A stretch of 14,431 nucleotides of DNA, from positions 1 through 14,431 of the forward strand of contig NZ_JAXDSS010000114.1 of assembly GCF_034090345.1 (NCBI RefSeq), written 5' to 3'. This stretch comes from Peptoniphilus sp034090345 (GTDB lineage Bacteria; Bacillota; Clostridia; Tissierellales; Peptoniphilaceae). Shown one piece after another: positions 1 through 6,480 of the stretch; the first letter of the stretch is position 1, and every line of letters starts with the position of its first letter. The notes beneath the pieces were generated by a model, which was not told where the DNA came from, did no database searches, and worked only from the letters and a program-made list of their open reading frames with translations. The position numbers and the translations under genes are program-made.

Positions 1-2
1 AT

Positions 3-512
3 AAATCTATTGTGAAAAAAATAAAAGAAGTTGTAGTAATGGGCGGAATAACTGAGCCATTATATTTTAATAATAAGGTCATGAATGAACTTAATTTTTC
101 TGTGTGTAGCAGAGCAGCTAAGTGTGTTGTAAACGAATTTGAAAATTTATCTATCTTAACGGGAAATAGTTGTATGGAAGTTGAGTTTACTAAGAGTGAG
201 TTAAAAGAGATTGAAAACATTGGCGAGGTTAAAAATAAATTTGTGTTTGAAAAATTATGTGTTTGGATGGATGAATTTAAAGAAATGTATGATTATGACT
301 CAATAGTGTTGTGGGATGTTATAGCAGCTATATACCTAACAGATTCAAATTTATTTGAAGATAACACAGTATATATTAATTCAAATTTAGAAGATTTAAA
401 AACAGGTAAATTGATATTATCAAATAACAGCTCGGGAAGAAAGATAAATATTCCAAGAGCAAAGATTTCATCGCAAGTAAATAAAAAGCTTATAGAAGTT
501 GTGTTTAAATAA
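3..512 (+). CDS. Nucleoside hydrolase (IunH-like), 3' part only
   Basis: C-terminal part of an inosine/uridine-preferring nucleoside hydrolase, which cleaves ribonucleosides to free base and ribose in purine/pyrimidine salvage. The frame is open to the left edge. The first possible start (GTG at 12) has no ribosome binding site, and about half of a normal 300-residue protein is missing, so the real start lies upstream. Family traits, numbering from the GTG: the VVVMGG strand (residues 7-12), the ELNFSVCSRAAKCVV segment (residues 26-40) that matches the usual 'NxxxDPxAAxxV' region, and 'VLWDVIAAIYL' matching the 'LHDPLAVAYL' segment. The catalytic His of the common group is replaced by Trp while the adjacent Asp is kept, a pattern known in purine-specific (IAG-type) nucleoside hydrolases. 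Salvage of purines would fit the neighbouring xpt gene. The family call is good; the substrate is inference. Confidence 0.75.
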   Translation, partial: KSIVKKIKEVVVMGGITEPLYFNNKVMNELNFSVCSRAAKCVVNEFENLSILTGNSCMEVEFTKSELKEIENIGEVKNKFVFEKLCVWMDEFKEMYDYDSIVLWDVIAAIYLTDSNLFEDNTVYINSNLEDLKTGKLILSNNSSGRKINIPRAKISSQVNKKLIEVVFK

Positions 513-557
513 AAATGTAGTATATCCGAGAGCGATTTCGGACACACTACATTTTTT
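510..557. terminator. Bidirectional intrinsic terminator between converging genes
   Basis: A long inverted repeat joins the stop codon of the nucleoside hydrolase gene to the 3' side of xpt. An A-run plus TGTAGT (510-521) pairs with ACTACA plus a T-run (546-557), and TCCGA (525-529) pairs with TCGGA (538-542). Read rightward the stem has two A-C mismatches. Read leftward the same positions become G-U wobbles, so the hairpin is slightly better for xpt. U-tracts exist in both directions. Confidence 0.88.
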
Positions 558-564
558 AGTTCAT

Positions 565-1140
565 CTACTTTCTAAAAGTAAATTCTCCATTGTCAATGCT
601 TTCGATTATGGCAAGAGATAGTAAGTCATATCCTTCTTCTCTTATGATTTTTCCGCCTTCTTGGAATCCCTTTTCTACAGCTACAGAAACTCCTTCAACT
701 TTAGCTCCGCTTTGCTCAGCAATGGATATCAATCCATTAAGTGCATTACCTTCAGCTAAGAAGTCATCTATTAAAAGTAATTTATCGCCTTCATTTAAAA
801 ACTTTTTAGATACTGTAACAGTATATTCTTTATCAGTTGTGAAAGATTGAACCTTTGATTCGTAAACATCGCCACCGATATTTTTTGTCTTTTGTTTTTT
901 AGCAAAAACAACTGGCAAATAGCCGAATTTTTCTGAAACTACAGTAGCTAAAGCTATACCTGAAGCTTCAATTGTCAAAATTTTGTTAATTCCTCTGTCT
1001 TTAAAGTGGTTGTAAACTTTTTCACTCAACTCGGATAAAAACTTTATATCAAGTTGGTGGTTTAAAAAAGAATCCACCTTTATGATATTTTCGCCAAGTA
1101 TGTATCCATCTTTTTCAATTCTGTCTTCTAATAGTTTCAT
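565..1140 (-). CDS. xpt: Xanthine phosphoribosyltransferase
   Basis: Converts xanthine and PRPP to XMP in purine salvage, in the cytoplasm. At 191 residues it matches the usual length of the Firmicute Xpt family (about 190-194). The PRPP-binding loop is clear at residues 122-134 (LLIDDFLAEGNAL). Upstream are the family's 'ILTIEASGIALA' segment (residues 54-65) and 'VVFAKKQKT' (residues 77-85). The ATG is preceded on the minus strand by AGGAGG (complement at 1146-1151) at good spacing. In Bacillus xpt is guanine-riboswitch controlled and followed by pbuX. Here only about 100 bases separate it from the divergent nitroreductase gene, no purine aptamer is visible, and no permease gene follows. 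It ends at the shared terminator at 510-557. Confidence 0.96.
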   Translation of the reverse strand: MKLLEDRIEKDGYILGENIIKVDSFLNHQLDIKFLSELSEKVYNHFKDRGINKILTIEASGIALATVVSEKFGYLPVVFAKKQKTKNIGGDVYESKVQSFTTDKEYTVTVSKKFLNEGDKLLLIDDFLAEGNALNGLISIAEQSGAKVEGVSVAVEKGFQEGGKIIREEGYDLLSLAIIESIDNGEFTFRK

Positions 1141-1181
1141 TGAATCCTCCTAAAGTTATATTATTACAGAAAATTTACTAT

Positions 1182-1224
1182 TTTAAAAGAGGTTTAATAA
1201 CATTTATAATATTTCTGTTATAAT
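1182..1224 (+). promoter_or_regulatory. Possible promoter of the nitroreductase-tsaEBD operon
   Basis: Two exact TATAAT hexamers occur at 1205-1210 and 1219-1224. The first is the better placed: it would start transcription around 1217, ahead of the AGGAGG at 1232-1237. It has a weak -35-like TTTAAA at 1182-1187 (17-base spacer). The region is so AT-rich that chance matches are likely. Confidence 0.35.
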
Positions 1225-1242
1225 AATTTATAGGAGGTAGGT

Positions 1243-1764
1243 ATGTTTAAGGATTTAGTCAATAAGAGAAGAACTATTAGAAAATATACAGATGAACCTT
1301 TAAAAGCTGAAGAGATAGAGTGTTTAGTGGCGGCGGGACTAAAAGCGCCAACTGCAAAAAACTTAGACACCGTTGAACTGATAGTTGTAGAAAATAAAGA
1401 TACATTGTCTGATTTATCTGAGTTTAGAGAAACTGCTGCGGGGCATTTAAAAGGAGCAAGCTGTGGGATAGCAGTCATATCCAATACAGAAATATCTCCT
1501 GAACACAACAGACAAGACGCTTGCATTGCGGCAACTTTTATATTGTTACAAGCTGAAGATTTGGATATAGGAGCTTGTTGGGTGAATGTATATAACAAAT
1601 TTGACAAGAATGGAAAACCTGCCGATGAGAGAATAAGAGAAATACTACACATTCCGGGAAAATATAATGTAGAGTGTGTGATAGCATTGGGATATAAGGC
1701 TGAAGAGCCTAGAAATAAAAAGGAAAAGAATTTTAAAGAAGATGTGCATTACGAAAAATATTAA
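1243..1764 (+). CDS. Small nitroreductase-family FMN oxidoreductase
   Basis: A 173-residue nitroreductase-fold protein, expected to bind FMN and reduce an unidentified substrate with NAD(P)H. It opens with the family's N-terminal signature RRTIRKY (residues 9-15, phosphate-contacting arginines). It has the APTAKN loop (35-40, equivalent to APSxxN), the dimer-helix region around QDACIAATFILLQAEDLDIG (91-110), and a C-terminal CVIALGY strand (145-151). The C-terminus is a charged tail, and there is no ferredoxin domain. AGGAGG at 1232-1237 supports the ATG. It is the first gene of the operon and its 3' end overlaps tsaE by 23 bases, so it is probably co-translated with the t6A genes. No functional link to t6A is known to me. 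Substrate unknown. Confidence 0.88.
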   Translation: MFKDLVNKRRTIRKYTDEPLKAEEIECLVAAGLKAPTAKNLDTVELIVVENKDTLSDLSEFRETAAGHLKGASCGIAVISNTEISPEHNRQDACIAATFILLQAEDLDIGACWVNVYNKFDKNGKPADERIREILHIPGKYNVECVIALGYKAEEPRNKKEKNFKEDVHYEKY

Positions 1765-2188
1765 ATTAGATAGTTTAGAAATTACAGAAAAGTTTGGAGA
1801 AAAACTAGGTAGTTTACTTCAAGCAGGAGATGTAATTTGTTTAAATGGAGAACTTGGAGCGGGAAAGACCACTCTTACAAAGAACATAGCTAAAGGAATG
1901 GGGATAGAAGACTATGTGACTTCTCCAACTTTTAGTATAATCAATGAATACTATGGAAAATTGAACTTGTACCATTTTGATACATATCGTCTTGAAGATG
2001 TTGAAGAGGTTTCTTACCTTGGATTTGACGAGTATTTTTATGGGGATGGAGTTTGTGTAATAGAATGGGCAGATAGGATAGCAGCTTTTTTACCTGAAGA
2101 ATATTTAGAAATCAATATTTCTGATGATAGAAGTGCTGAGTTAATAGCTAATGGAGACAGATTTAAAAATTTATTGGAGAATATATAA
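1742..2188 (+). CDS. tsaE: tRNA threonylcarbamoyladenosine biosynthesis ATPase TsaE
   Basis: ATPase of the bacterial TsaB-TsaD-TsaE complex, which transfers threonylcarbamoyl to A37 of ANN-decoding tRNAs. TsaE hydrolyses ATP to reset the complex. The 148 residues match the family length. Visible motifs are Walker A GELGAGKTT (36-44), the TSPTF switch segment (60-64), the HFDTYRL strand (78-84), and VIEWADR (106-112) with the conserved Glu-Trp pair. The start lies inside the end of the nitroreductase gene with only a weak AAGAAG-like site before it, which suggests translational coupling. The stop codon shares one base with the start of tsaB (TAATG). Confidence 0.96.
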   Translation: MCITKNIKLDSLEITEKFGEKLGSLLQAGDVICLNGELGAGKTTLTKNIAKGMGIEDYVTSPTFSIINEYYGKLNLYHFDTYRLEDVEEVSYLGFDEYFYGDGVCVIEWADRIAAFLPEEYLEINISDDRSAELIANGDRFKNLLENI

Positions 2189-2847
2189 TGTTGACACTTG
2201 GTATAGATACATCTACTATGACGGCGACTGTTGGTCTTTCAGATGGTCAAAAGGAAATAGTATCTTATGAAATTACAGAAGGAGTATTTAACTCTGAAGA
2301 ACTTACAGATATGATTGATGATATGTTTTCTCATGTTAAATACACAATTGAGGATGTTGAACTATTTGCAGTTGGAGTTGGGCCCGGCTCTTTTACCGGA
2401 ACAAGAATTGCTGTGACAATTGCTCGAACTTTTGCTCAAATTTTAAATAAACCGGTTATAGGCGTGTCTTCTTTAAGAGCTATGAGCATGATAGATTCTA
2501 AAGAAGATGTCTTAGTTTTGGTTGATGCTAAGAGGAATAGAGCTTATTACGGACTTTACTCTAAGAATGGAGAGGAAGTAATAATAGAAGATGATATAAA
2601 AAACATAGATGAAATACTTGGAAGTATAAAAAAAACTTTTAAAGTTACGGGAACAGGCACAAGGGTATTTGAAGAAAAATTAAACGAAGATGATATATTG
2701 ACTCGAAATATAAGAGGAGTCAATATAGCTAAACTTGGAGAAATGCTTTACTTAGAAAGAGGTGCAGATAATTTAGAAGAAGTGCTTCCAAATTATTTAG
2801 CAGTTTCTCAAGCAGAGGCGCAATTTAATGAAAGAAATGGAAATTAA
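2188..2847 (+). CDS. tsaB: t6A complex dimerisation subunit TsaB
   Basis: An ASKHA-fold paralogue of TsaD with no catalytic metal site, which forms the TsaB-TsaD heterodimer of the t6A synthase. The protein has 219 residues, normal for the family. It begins with LTLGIDTST (2-10) and carries the hallmark GPGSFTGTR at 65-73. The second ASKHA half is shortened, as in other TsaB proteins. The usual His-Ser-Glu of the first domain appears here as Asn-Ser-Glu (35-37). It overlaps tsaE by one base and rimI by 20 bases. Confidence 0.95.
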   Translation: MLTLGIDTSTMTATVGLSDGQKEIVSYEITEGVFNSEELTDMIDDMFSHVKYTIEDVELFAVGVGPGSFTGTRIAVTIARTFAQILNKPVIGVSSLRAMSMIDSKEDVLVLVDAKRNRAYYGLYSKNGEEVIIEDDIKNIDEILGSIKKTFKVTGTGTRVFEEKLNEDDILTRNIRGVNIAKLGEMLYLERGADNLEEVLPNYLAVSQAEAQFNERNGN

Positions 2848-3259
2848 AATAAGAAGAGCTGAATTTTTAGATTTAGACGAGATTCACAAAGTTGAAGTAG
2901 AATCATTTACCGAGCCATGGTCTAGGAGTTTGATTAAAGTTGCATTGACAGATTCTCTAACAGAAGTTTGGGTTGTAGAAATAGATAAAGTAGTTGGATT
3001 TATGATATGTTCAAAATTATTTGAAGCCAGTCTAGATAATATAGCGATACTGAAAAATTATAGAGGCAATGGGCTGGGAGTCAAATTGTTGGAAAAGTTG
3101 ATAGAATTTGCTGAAGAAAAGGAAATAACCTTAGAAGTTGAACATGACAACGAAGTTGCCAAGAGAATATATCATAAGTTTGGCTTTAGAATAGAGGGTA
3201 TGAGAGAAAATTACTATGGCAAGGGTAGACATGCCTATATAATGTGGAGAAGAAGATAA
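2828..3259 (+). CDS. rimI: Ribosomal protein bS18 alanine N-acetyltransferase RimI
   Basis: GNAT-fold acetyltransferase expected to acetylate the N-terminal alanine of ribosomal protein bS18 using acetyl-CoA. The protein has 143 residues. The acetyl-CoA pyrophosphate-binding loop is YRGNGLG (78-84), preceded by the strand IAIL. The RimI-type 'FTEPWS' segment is at 27-32. The C-terminal pattern is also typical: LEVEHDNEVAKRIYHKFGF (102-120), then GMRENYY and a near-terminal Met-Trp. The ATG at 2828 is preferred over the one at 2837 because GAGG lies at 2815-2818 with about 9 bases of spacing. Its position between tsaB and tsaD is the classical Firmicute arrangement and strengthens the RimI call over a generic GNAT. 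Confidence 0.93.
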   Translation: MKEMEIKIRRAEFLDLDEIHKVEVESFTEPWSRSLIKVALTDSLTEVWVVEIDKVVGFMICSKLFEASLDNIAILKNYRGNGLGVKLLEKLIEFAEEKEITLEVEHDNEVAKRIYHKFGFRIEGMRENYYGKGRHAYIMWRRR

Positions 3260-3272
3260 TTGGAGGAAAATA

Positions 3273-4271
3273 ATGAACGTATTGGGGATTGAAAGTTCAT
3301 GTGATGAAACATCAGTTGCCGTTGTGAAAGATGGCAGAGAGGTTTATTCAAACATAATTTCATCTCAGATATCAACTCACCAAAAGTTTGGAGGAGTTGT
3401 ACCGGAAGTTGCATCCAGAAAACATGTTGAGGCATTTAATGGAGTGCTTGAAACAGCAATGAAGGAAAGTGGGCTTGAGTTTTCGGATATAGATTTAGTA
3501 GTTGGAACTAGAGGGCCGGGACTTGTAGGAGCTCTATTAGTTGGTCTTTCAGGAGCAAAAGCAGTTGCATATTCTTTAGGAGTACCATTTGTTGGAGTGA
3601 ACCATATATTTGGACATGTATGCGCAAATTATATAGCTCATAAAGATTTGAAGCCGCCATTTATTGGGCTTATAGTCTCAGGGGGGCACACTTATCTTGT
3701 AAAGGTAAAGGACTATGTAGATTTTGAATTAGTTGGAAGAACTCGAGATGATGCAGCCGGGGAGGCATTTGACAAAGTTGCAAGGAAGATGGGAATAGGA
3801 TACCCAGGTGGGCCTATAATAGATAAACTGGCAAAAGAGGGAAAGGATGTATTAAATTTTCCAAGAGTAATGCTTGAAGAAGACAGCTATGATTTTTCTT
3901 TTAGTGGACTCAAGACAGCGGTGATAAACTATCTGCATCAATGTGAGCAAAAAAATGAAGAATACAAAGTTGAGGATGTTGCAGCGTCATTTCAAACAGC
4001 CGTAATAGATGTGCTGGTGGAAAAAGCTTTTAAACTGACCATAGAAGAAAATATGGATAAAATAGTTTTAGCCGGAGGAGTTGCAGCTAACTCAGGGCTT
4101 CGCAATGCACTCGAAAAACGAGGTGCAGAAGAAGGAATAAAAATATATTATCCGGACATTAAACTCTGCACAGATAACGCAGCTATGATAGCATCAGCCG
4201 GATACTTCACATACCTTTCAGGCAATTACGACACAAAAGCATATGCAACACCTAATTTGGGCTTGAAATAA
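3273..4271 (+). CDS. tsaD: tRNA N6-adenosine threonylcarbamoyltransferase TsaD
   Basis: Catalytic subunit of the t6A synthase. It transfers the threonylcarbamoyl group from threonylcarbamoyl-AMP to A37 of tRNA. At 332 residues it is near the family norm. Motifs: LGIESSCDETSVAVV (4-18); the ASRKHVEA segment (47-54); metal-ligand histidines H111 and H115 in VNHIFGH; the SGGHT loop (136-140); FSFSGLKTA (208-216); the nucleotide-binding LAGGVAANSGLR (266-277); and CTDNAAM (299-305) with the metal-binding Asp301. A strong GGAGG lies 6 bases before the ATG. The threonylcarbamoyl-AMP synthase TsaC/YwlC is not in this window. The gene ends in a hairpin terminator, so it closes the operon. Confidence 0.97.
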   Translation: MNVLGIESSCDETSVAVVKDGREVYSNIISSQISTHQKFGGVVPEVASRKHVEAFNGVLETAMKESGLEFSDIDLVVGTRGPGLVGALLVGLSGAKAVAYSLGVPFVGVNHIFGHVCANYIAHKDLKPPFIGLIVSGGHTYLVKVKDYVDFELVGRTRDDAAGEAFDKVARKMGIGYPGGPIIDKLAKEGKDVLNFPRVMLEEDSYDFSFSGLKTAVINYLHQCEQKNEEYKVEDVAASFQTAVIDVLVEKAFKLTIEENMDKIVLAGGVAANSGLRNALEKRGAEEGIKIYYPDIKLCTDNAAMIASAGYFTYLSGNYDTKAYATPNLGLK

Positions 4272-4296
4272 GAGAGTTAGTCAGCTCTCTTTTTAT
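4271..4296 (+). terminator. Intrinsic terminator after tsaD
   Basis: AGAGAG (4271-4276) pairs with CTCTCT (4285-4290). The helix is extended inward by T-G and T-A pairs to an AGTC loop, and a T-run follows from 4290 to 4294. The stem begins in the last base of the tsaD stop codon. Confidence 0.85.
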
Positions 4297-4618
4297 AACT
4301 TGAATTGTGGAATCAAGTGCAATGCCATTGAGCAGTAAACGCAGTACCGATTTGTCATAAAATAGTATCAGTTTCCCAATTTATAATACACCCTCTTAAC
4401 TAGATATCTGAGATCTAACACTATAAGAATTGTTTAATAAATCACTATATATTACTCTATAGTAGGTTGTTATATTATTATGTTAAATAGTTTTCTAATT
4501 TTTGTGTTTTGCGATTCAATTATATCGGATGTGATTTCTATAAAATTTTTTGATTTGCTTTTATTTTGCCGTTAACCACTTTACTTTAAAATTAATAATA
4601 GAAAATTAGTTAGGATTA
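4297..4618. other. Gene-free AT-rich spacer, possible decayed mobile-element end
   Basis: No reading frame of credible length exists on either strand across these bases. The leftmost 130 bases look less AT-biased than the rest. Read on the minus strand they give short peptide fragments (for example NGIALDST) that recall the C-terminal end of IS30-family elements. CTTGA/TCAAG (4300-4318) forms a small hairpin. I see no intact transposase, tRNA, or riboswitch here. Confidence 0.3.
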
Positions 4619-4627
4619 TGATATAAT
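4619..4627 (+). promoter_or_regulatory. Extended -10 promoter upstream of the leader ORF
   Basis: TG at 4619-4620, one base, then TATAAT at 4622-4627 is an exact extended -10 element. No good -35 box lies at the usual distance, as is common for extended -10 promoters. Transcription would start near 4634 and run through the short ORF, the ACAA repeat and the hairpin at 4755-4790. Confidence 0.5.
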
Positions 4628-4664
4628 TATAGAAAGTCAATGTTTGACAATGAGGCAAAAGTAA

Positions 4665-4730
4665 ATGAATGACAATCGTAACAAACAAACAAACAAACAA
4701 ACAGGAATATACTGTCATATAATATATTAA
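4665..4730 (+). CDS. Possible 21-codon leader peptide containing an ACAA repeat
   Basis: An ATG at 4665 opens 21 codons ending in TAA at 4728-4730. GAGG at 4652-4655 lies about 9 bases upstream, a weak but plausible ribosome binding site. The peptide has NKQTNKQT in its middle, encoded by the tetranucleotide repeat, and a hydrophobic end with one Cys. It sits between an extended -10 promoter and a very strong terminator, which is the architecture of a translated attenuator leader. No coding evidence exists beyond the frame and the weak SD, and a 21-codon ORF can occur by chance. The frame depends on the repeat number: one unit more gives a 37-codon ORF whose stop falls in the terminator loop, and one unit fewer ends the ORF at 4720-4722 (present coordinates). 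Confidence 0.3.
   Translation: MNDNRNKQTNKQTGIYCHIIY
4681..4703 (+). repeat. Tetranucleotide repeat (ACAA), 5.75 copies
   Basis: A perfect run of the unit ACAA covers 23 bases with no interruption. Tetranucleotide tracts of this kind are prone to slipped-strand copy-number change, and a one-unit change alters any reading frame that crosses them. It lies inside the possible leader ORF. It is also 14 bases upstream of a TATAAT (4718-4723), so a change could alternatively affect promoter spacing. Confidence 0.95.
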
Positions 4731-4754
4731 AGTTTTATAATTATAAGCTACTAC

Positions 4755-4794
4755 AAAAGGCTCAAGTATTTTAAAATACTTGGGTCTTTTTATA
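4755..4794 (+). terminator. Strong intrinsic terminator or attenuator upstream of the regulator gene
   Basis: An 18-base arm at 4755-4772 pairs along its length with 4773-4790, including two G-T wobbles (4762/4783 and 4760/4785), and a T-run continues to 4791. The core at 4763-4782 is a perfect 20-base palindrome. No ordinary gene lies just upstream, so this terminates only the transcript from the 4619-4627 promoter or tsaD read-through. It stands about 160 bases before the regulator gene, with no obvious competing antiterminator helix. Confidence 0.88.
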
Positions 4795-4852
4795 TATAAT
4801 GATAAGTTAATTAAAGGCTTAAATTAAAGAATAAGAGAATGAAATTAAAAAG

Positions 4853-4880
4853 AAAATATTTAATTTATTTTTAATATTTT
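4853..4880. repeat. AT-only inverted repeat upstream of the regulator gene
   Basis: AAAATATT and AATATTTT form 8-base arms with a 12-base centre. It lies 70-100 bases before the regulator start and could be an operator, but A/T-only inverted repeats are frequent by chance in this sequence. Confidence 0.25.
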
Positions 4881-4953
4881 ATAATTAACCTATTTTGAAT
4901 GATTTTATTATAGATTTAAAAGATTTATTAATGATGAATAGGAGGTATAAAAA

Positions 4954-6408
4954 TTGTTTGGCAAAAAATTAGATGTTTTGATGAAATTATTAAACGTTTC
5001 CAATGTAGAACTTGCAAAAGCTGTATATATAGATCCATCATATATTTCTAAATTTAGAAAAGGAGAAAGAAAATTACCAAGAAACAGTGAATTTTTATTT
5101 GATATATGCGATTATTTAGTATCTGTAGCTATAGAAAAGAATAGATTGAATTTAGTTAAAGACTTGCTAGCTTGCAAGGAAGAAAAAAATTTGGAAGAAA
5201 TTTCTATGAATATGTATGAATGGCTAATATTAAAGAATTCAGTAGCAGAAATTATAAATAAATTAATAGGAGATATTTCTGAGGAGAATTTTAATACATA
5301 TAAAAGAGAAGAACAAAAGATATTAGATAAAAGTATAGAGAAGGTAGAAACAAAATATTATTATGGGAGCCAAGGGAATAAAAATTGTATAGAGGATGTA
5401 ATCAAGGCTGTGTTGAGTTCTAAAACGAAGAACAATGTATATTGGAATTTAGCACAATCAGACAGTTCAAATTTTGAAATAGAAAATTATTATTTCAAAT
5501 ACAGTGAGTTAACTAGAGAGTTAGTAAAAAATGGTAGAGATGTAAAACTTATTTTTTCTGATAAAGACTACCATATACAGCTGATAATTTTACTATACAA
5601 TATGTTAACTTTATTTATGACAAGAAGGATTACTCCATATTTATGCAAAAATAAAAAAATTAATACAGTAAATACCATGGTTGTAGTTGATGGTGAAATG
5701 ACAGCTTTAGAATTTTCTAATTATGATGATTTAGATAATAGAGTGAGTATATTAACTAATGAAAAGGGAATTATAGAATATAATAAAGGTTTATTGGATA
5801 ATTATATAAGAGATAGCGTATTGCTTATAAATGTAGTGAATTATGAGGATTCTGAAAATTATCAAAATATATATAGTAGCATTTACGGTAATGAAGGAAG
5901 ATATTTTTTGATAGAAGGATATTTTTCATTCTATACATTACCTGAGGAAACAGCATTAAAAATAGATAGAGAAAATCCAAATTTAAATTTTTGGAAGACA
6001 TATGTAAAAGCTAGAAAAGGATTTATATCTATGCTGGAAAGCAACGGTGGAATAGAGATATTTCAAATACAAAACGTACAAAAATACAATATCTTGTTTT
6101 CCGGTAGAGTAATAGAATATACAAAAGAAGATTTTAAAAAACATATATTAGAAATAATAAGATTACTAAAAAAATATGATAACTATGAGTTATATGGATC
6201 TGAAAATTTAAGAGAAAATGTATCAATAACTATTAATGAAAATTGTGGATTGATTATTGAAAGTTATAATAGTTCAAACAAGCTTATACAAATTACAGAT
6301 CATAACTTAAATAAACAATTTGTTAAATATACATTTAATAAAATTAAAAATGCTAAAATTAAGGGGAAAATAGAAGTAATAAATTATTTAGAATCATTAA
6401 TTAAATGA
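4954..6408 (+). CDS. Helix-turn-helix protein, putative pilus-operon regulator
   Basis: A 484-residue cytoplasmic protein with no signal peptide or membrane span. The start is TTG: a perfect AGGAGG (4940-4945) lies 8 bases before it, and no in-frame ATG competes. Residues 5-55 form an XRE-like helix-turn-helix (helices about 16-26 and 28-37, 'SNVELAKAVYIDPSYISKF'). The remaining 430 residues match no enzyme I can name. The stretch around residues 145-270 (NKNCIEDVIKAVL, RELVKNGRDVKLIF, LTLFMTRRITPYL) resembles the C-terminal region of clostridial XRE proteins that recall phospholipase-D-like folds, but without a visible HxK motif. Two facts make a regulatory role for the downstream pilus operon plausible: it is codirectional and adjacent, and it has its own terminator (6412-6462). 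The target is inference. Confidence 0.7.
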   Translation: MFGKKLDVLMKLLNVSNVELAKAVYIDPSYISKFRKGERKLPRNSEFLFDICDYLVSVAIEKNRLNLVKDLLACKEEKNLEEISMNMYEWLILKNSVAEIINKLIGDISEENFNTYKREEQKILDKSIEKVETKYYYGSQGNKNCIEDVIKAVLSSKTKNNVYWNLAQSDSSNFEIENYYFKYSELTRELVKNGRDVKLIFSDKDYHIQLIILLYNMLTLFMTRRITPYLCKNKKINTVNTMVVVDGEMTALEFSNYDDLDNRVSILTNEKGIIEYNKGLLDNYIRDSVLLINVVNYEDSENYQNIYSSIYGNEGRYFLIEGYFSFYTLPEETALKIDRENPNLNFWKTYVKARKGFISMLESNGGIEIFQIQNVQKYNILFSGRVIEYTKEDFKKHILEIIRLLKKYDNYELYGSENLRENVSITINENCGLIIESYNSSNKLIQITDHNLNKQFVKYTFNKIKNAKIKGKIEVINYLESLIK

Positions 6409-6411
6409 AGA

Positions 6412-6462
6412 GAAAGAACTTATGATAGACTCTATACTTGAAGCTATTATAAGTTCTTTTTT
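6412..6462 (+). terminator. Intrinsic terminator after the regulator gene
   Basis: A 17-pair stem joins 6412-6428 to 6444-6460 (GAACTTAT, wobble, ATAG with CTAT, ATAAGTTC), with a 15-base loop and a run of six T at 6457-6462. It separates the regulator transcript from the pilus operon. Confidence 0.88.
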
Positions 6463-6480
6463 GATGAGAAGTACATAAAA

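Noticed and set aside
12..14. GTG as the true start of the nucleoside hydrolase gene
   Set aside because: No ribosome binding site fits in the preceding bases, the frame stays open to the window edge, and half of the family domain would be missing.
1141..1242. Purine riboswitch upstream of xpt
   Set aside because: xpt is often guanine-riboswitch controlled, but the divergent gap is only about 100 bases, AT-rich, and shows no paired aptamer helices or conserved purine-aptamer core on the minus strand.
1218..1652. 144-codon open frame antisense to the nitroreductase gene
   Set aside because: It lies wholly opposite a well-supported gene, has no family likeness and no ribosome binding site; it looks like a shadow frame. 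The same applies to antisense frames opposite xpt, tsaD, the signal peptidase, the tip protein and the pilin.
4644..4649. TTGACA as a -35 box
   Set aside because: No TATAAT-like hexamer lies 16-18 bases downstream; the nearest good -10 elements are about 22 bases upstream of it or nearly 70 bases downstream.
4681..4703. CRISPR or longer tandem-repeat array
   Set aside because: The repeat unit is only four bases with no spacers; it is a simple microsatellite.
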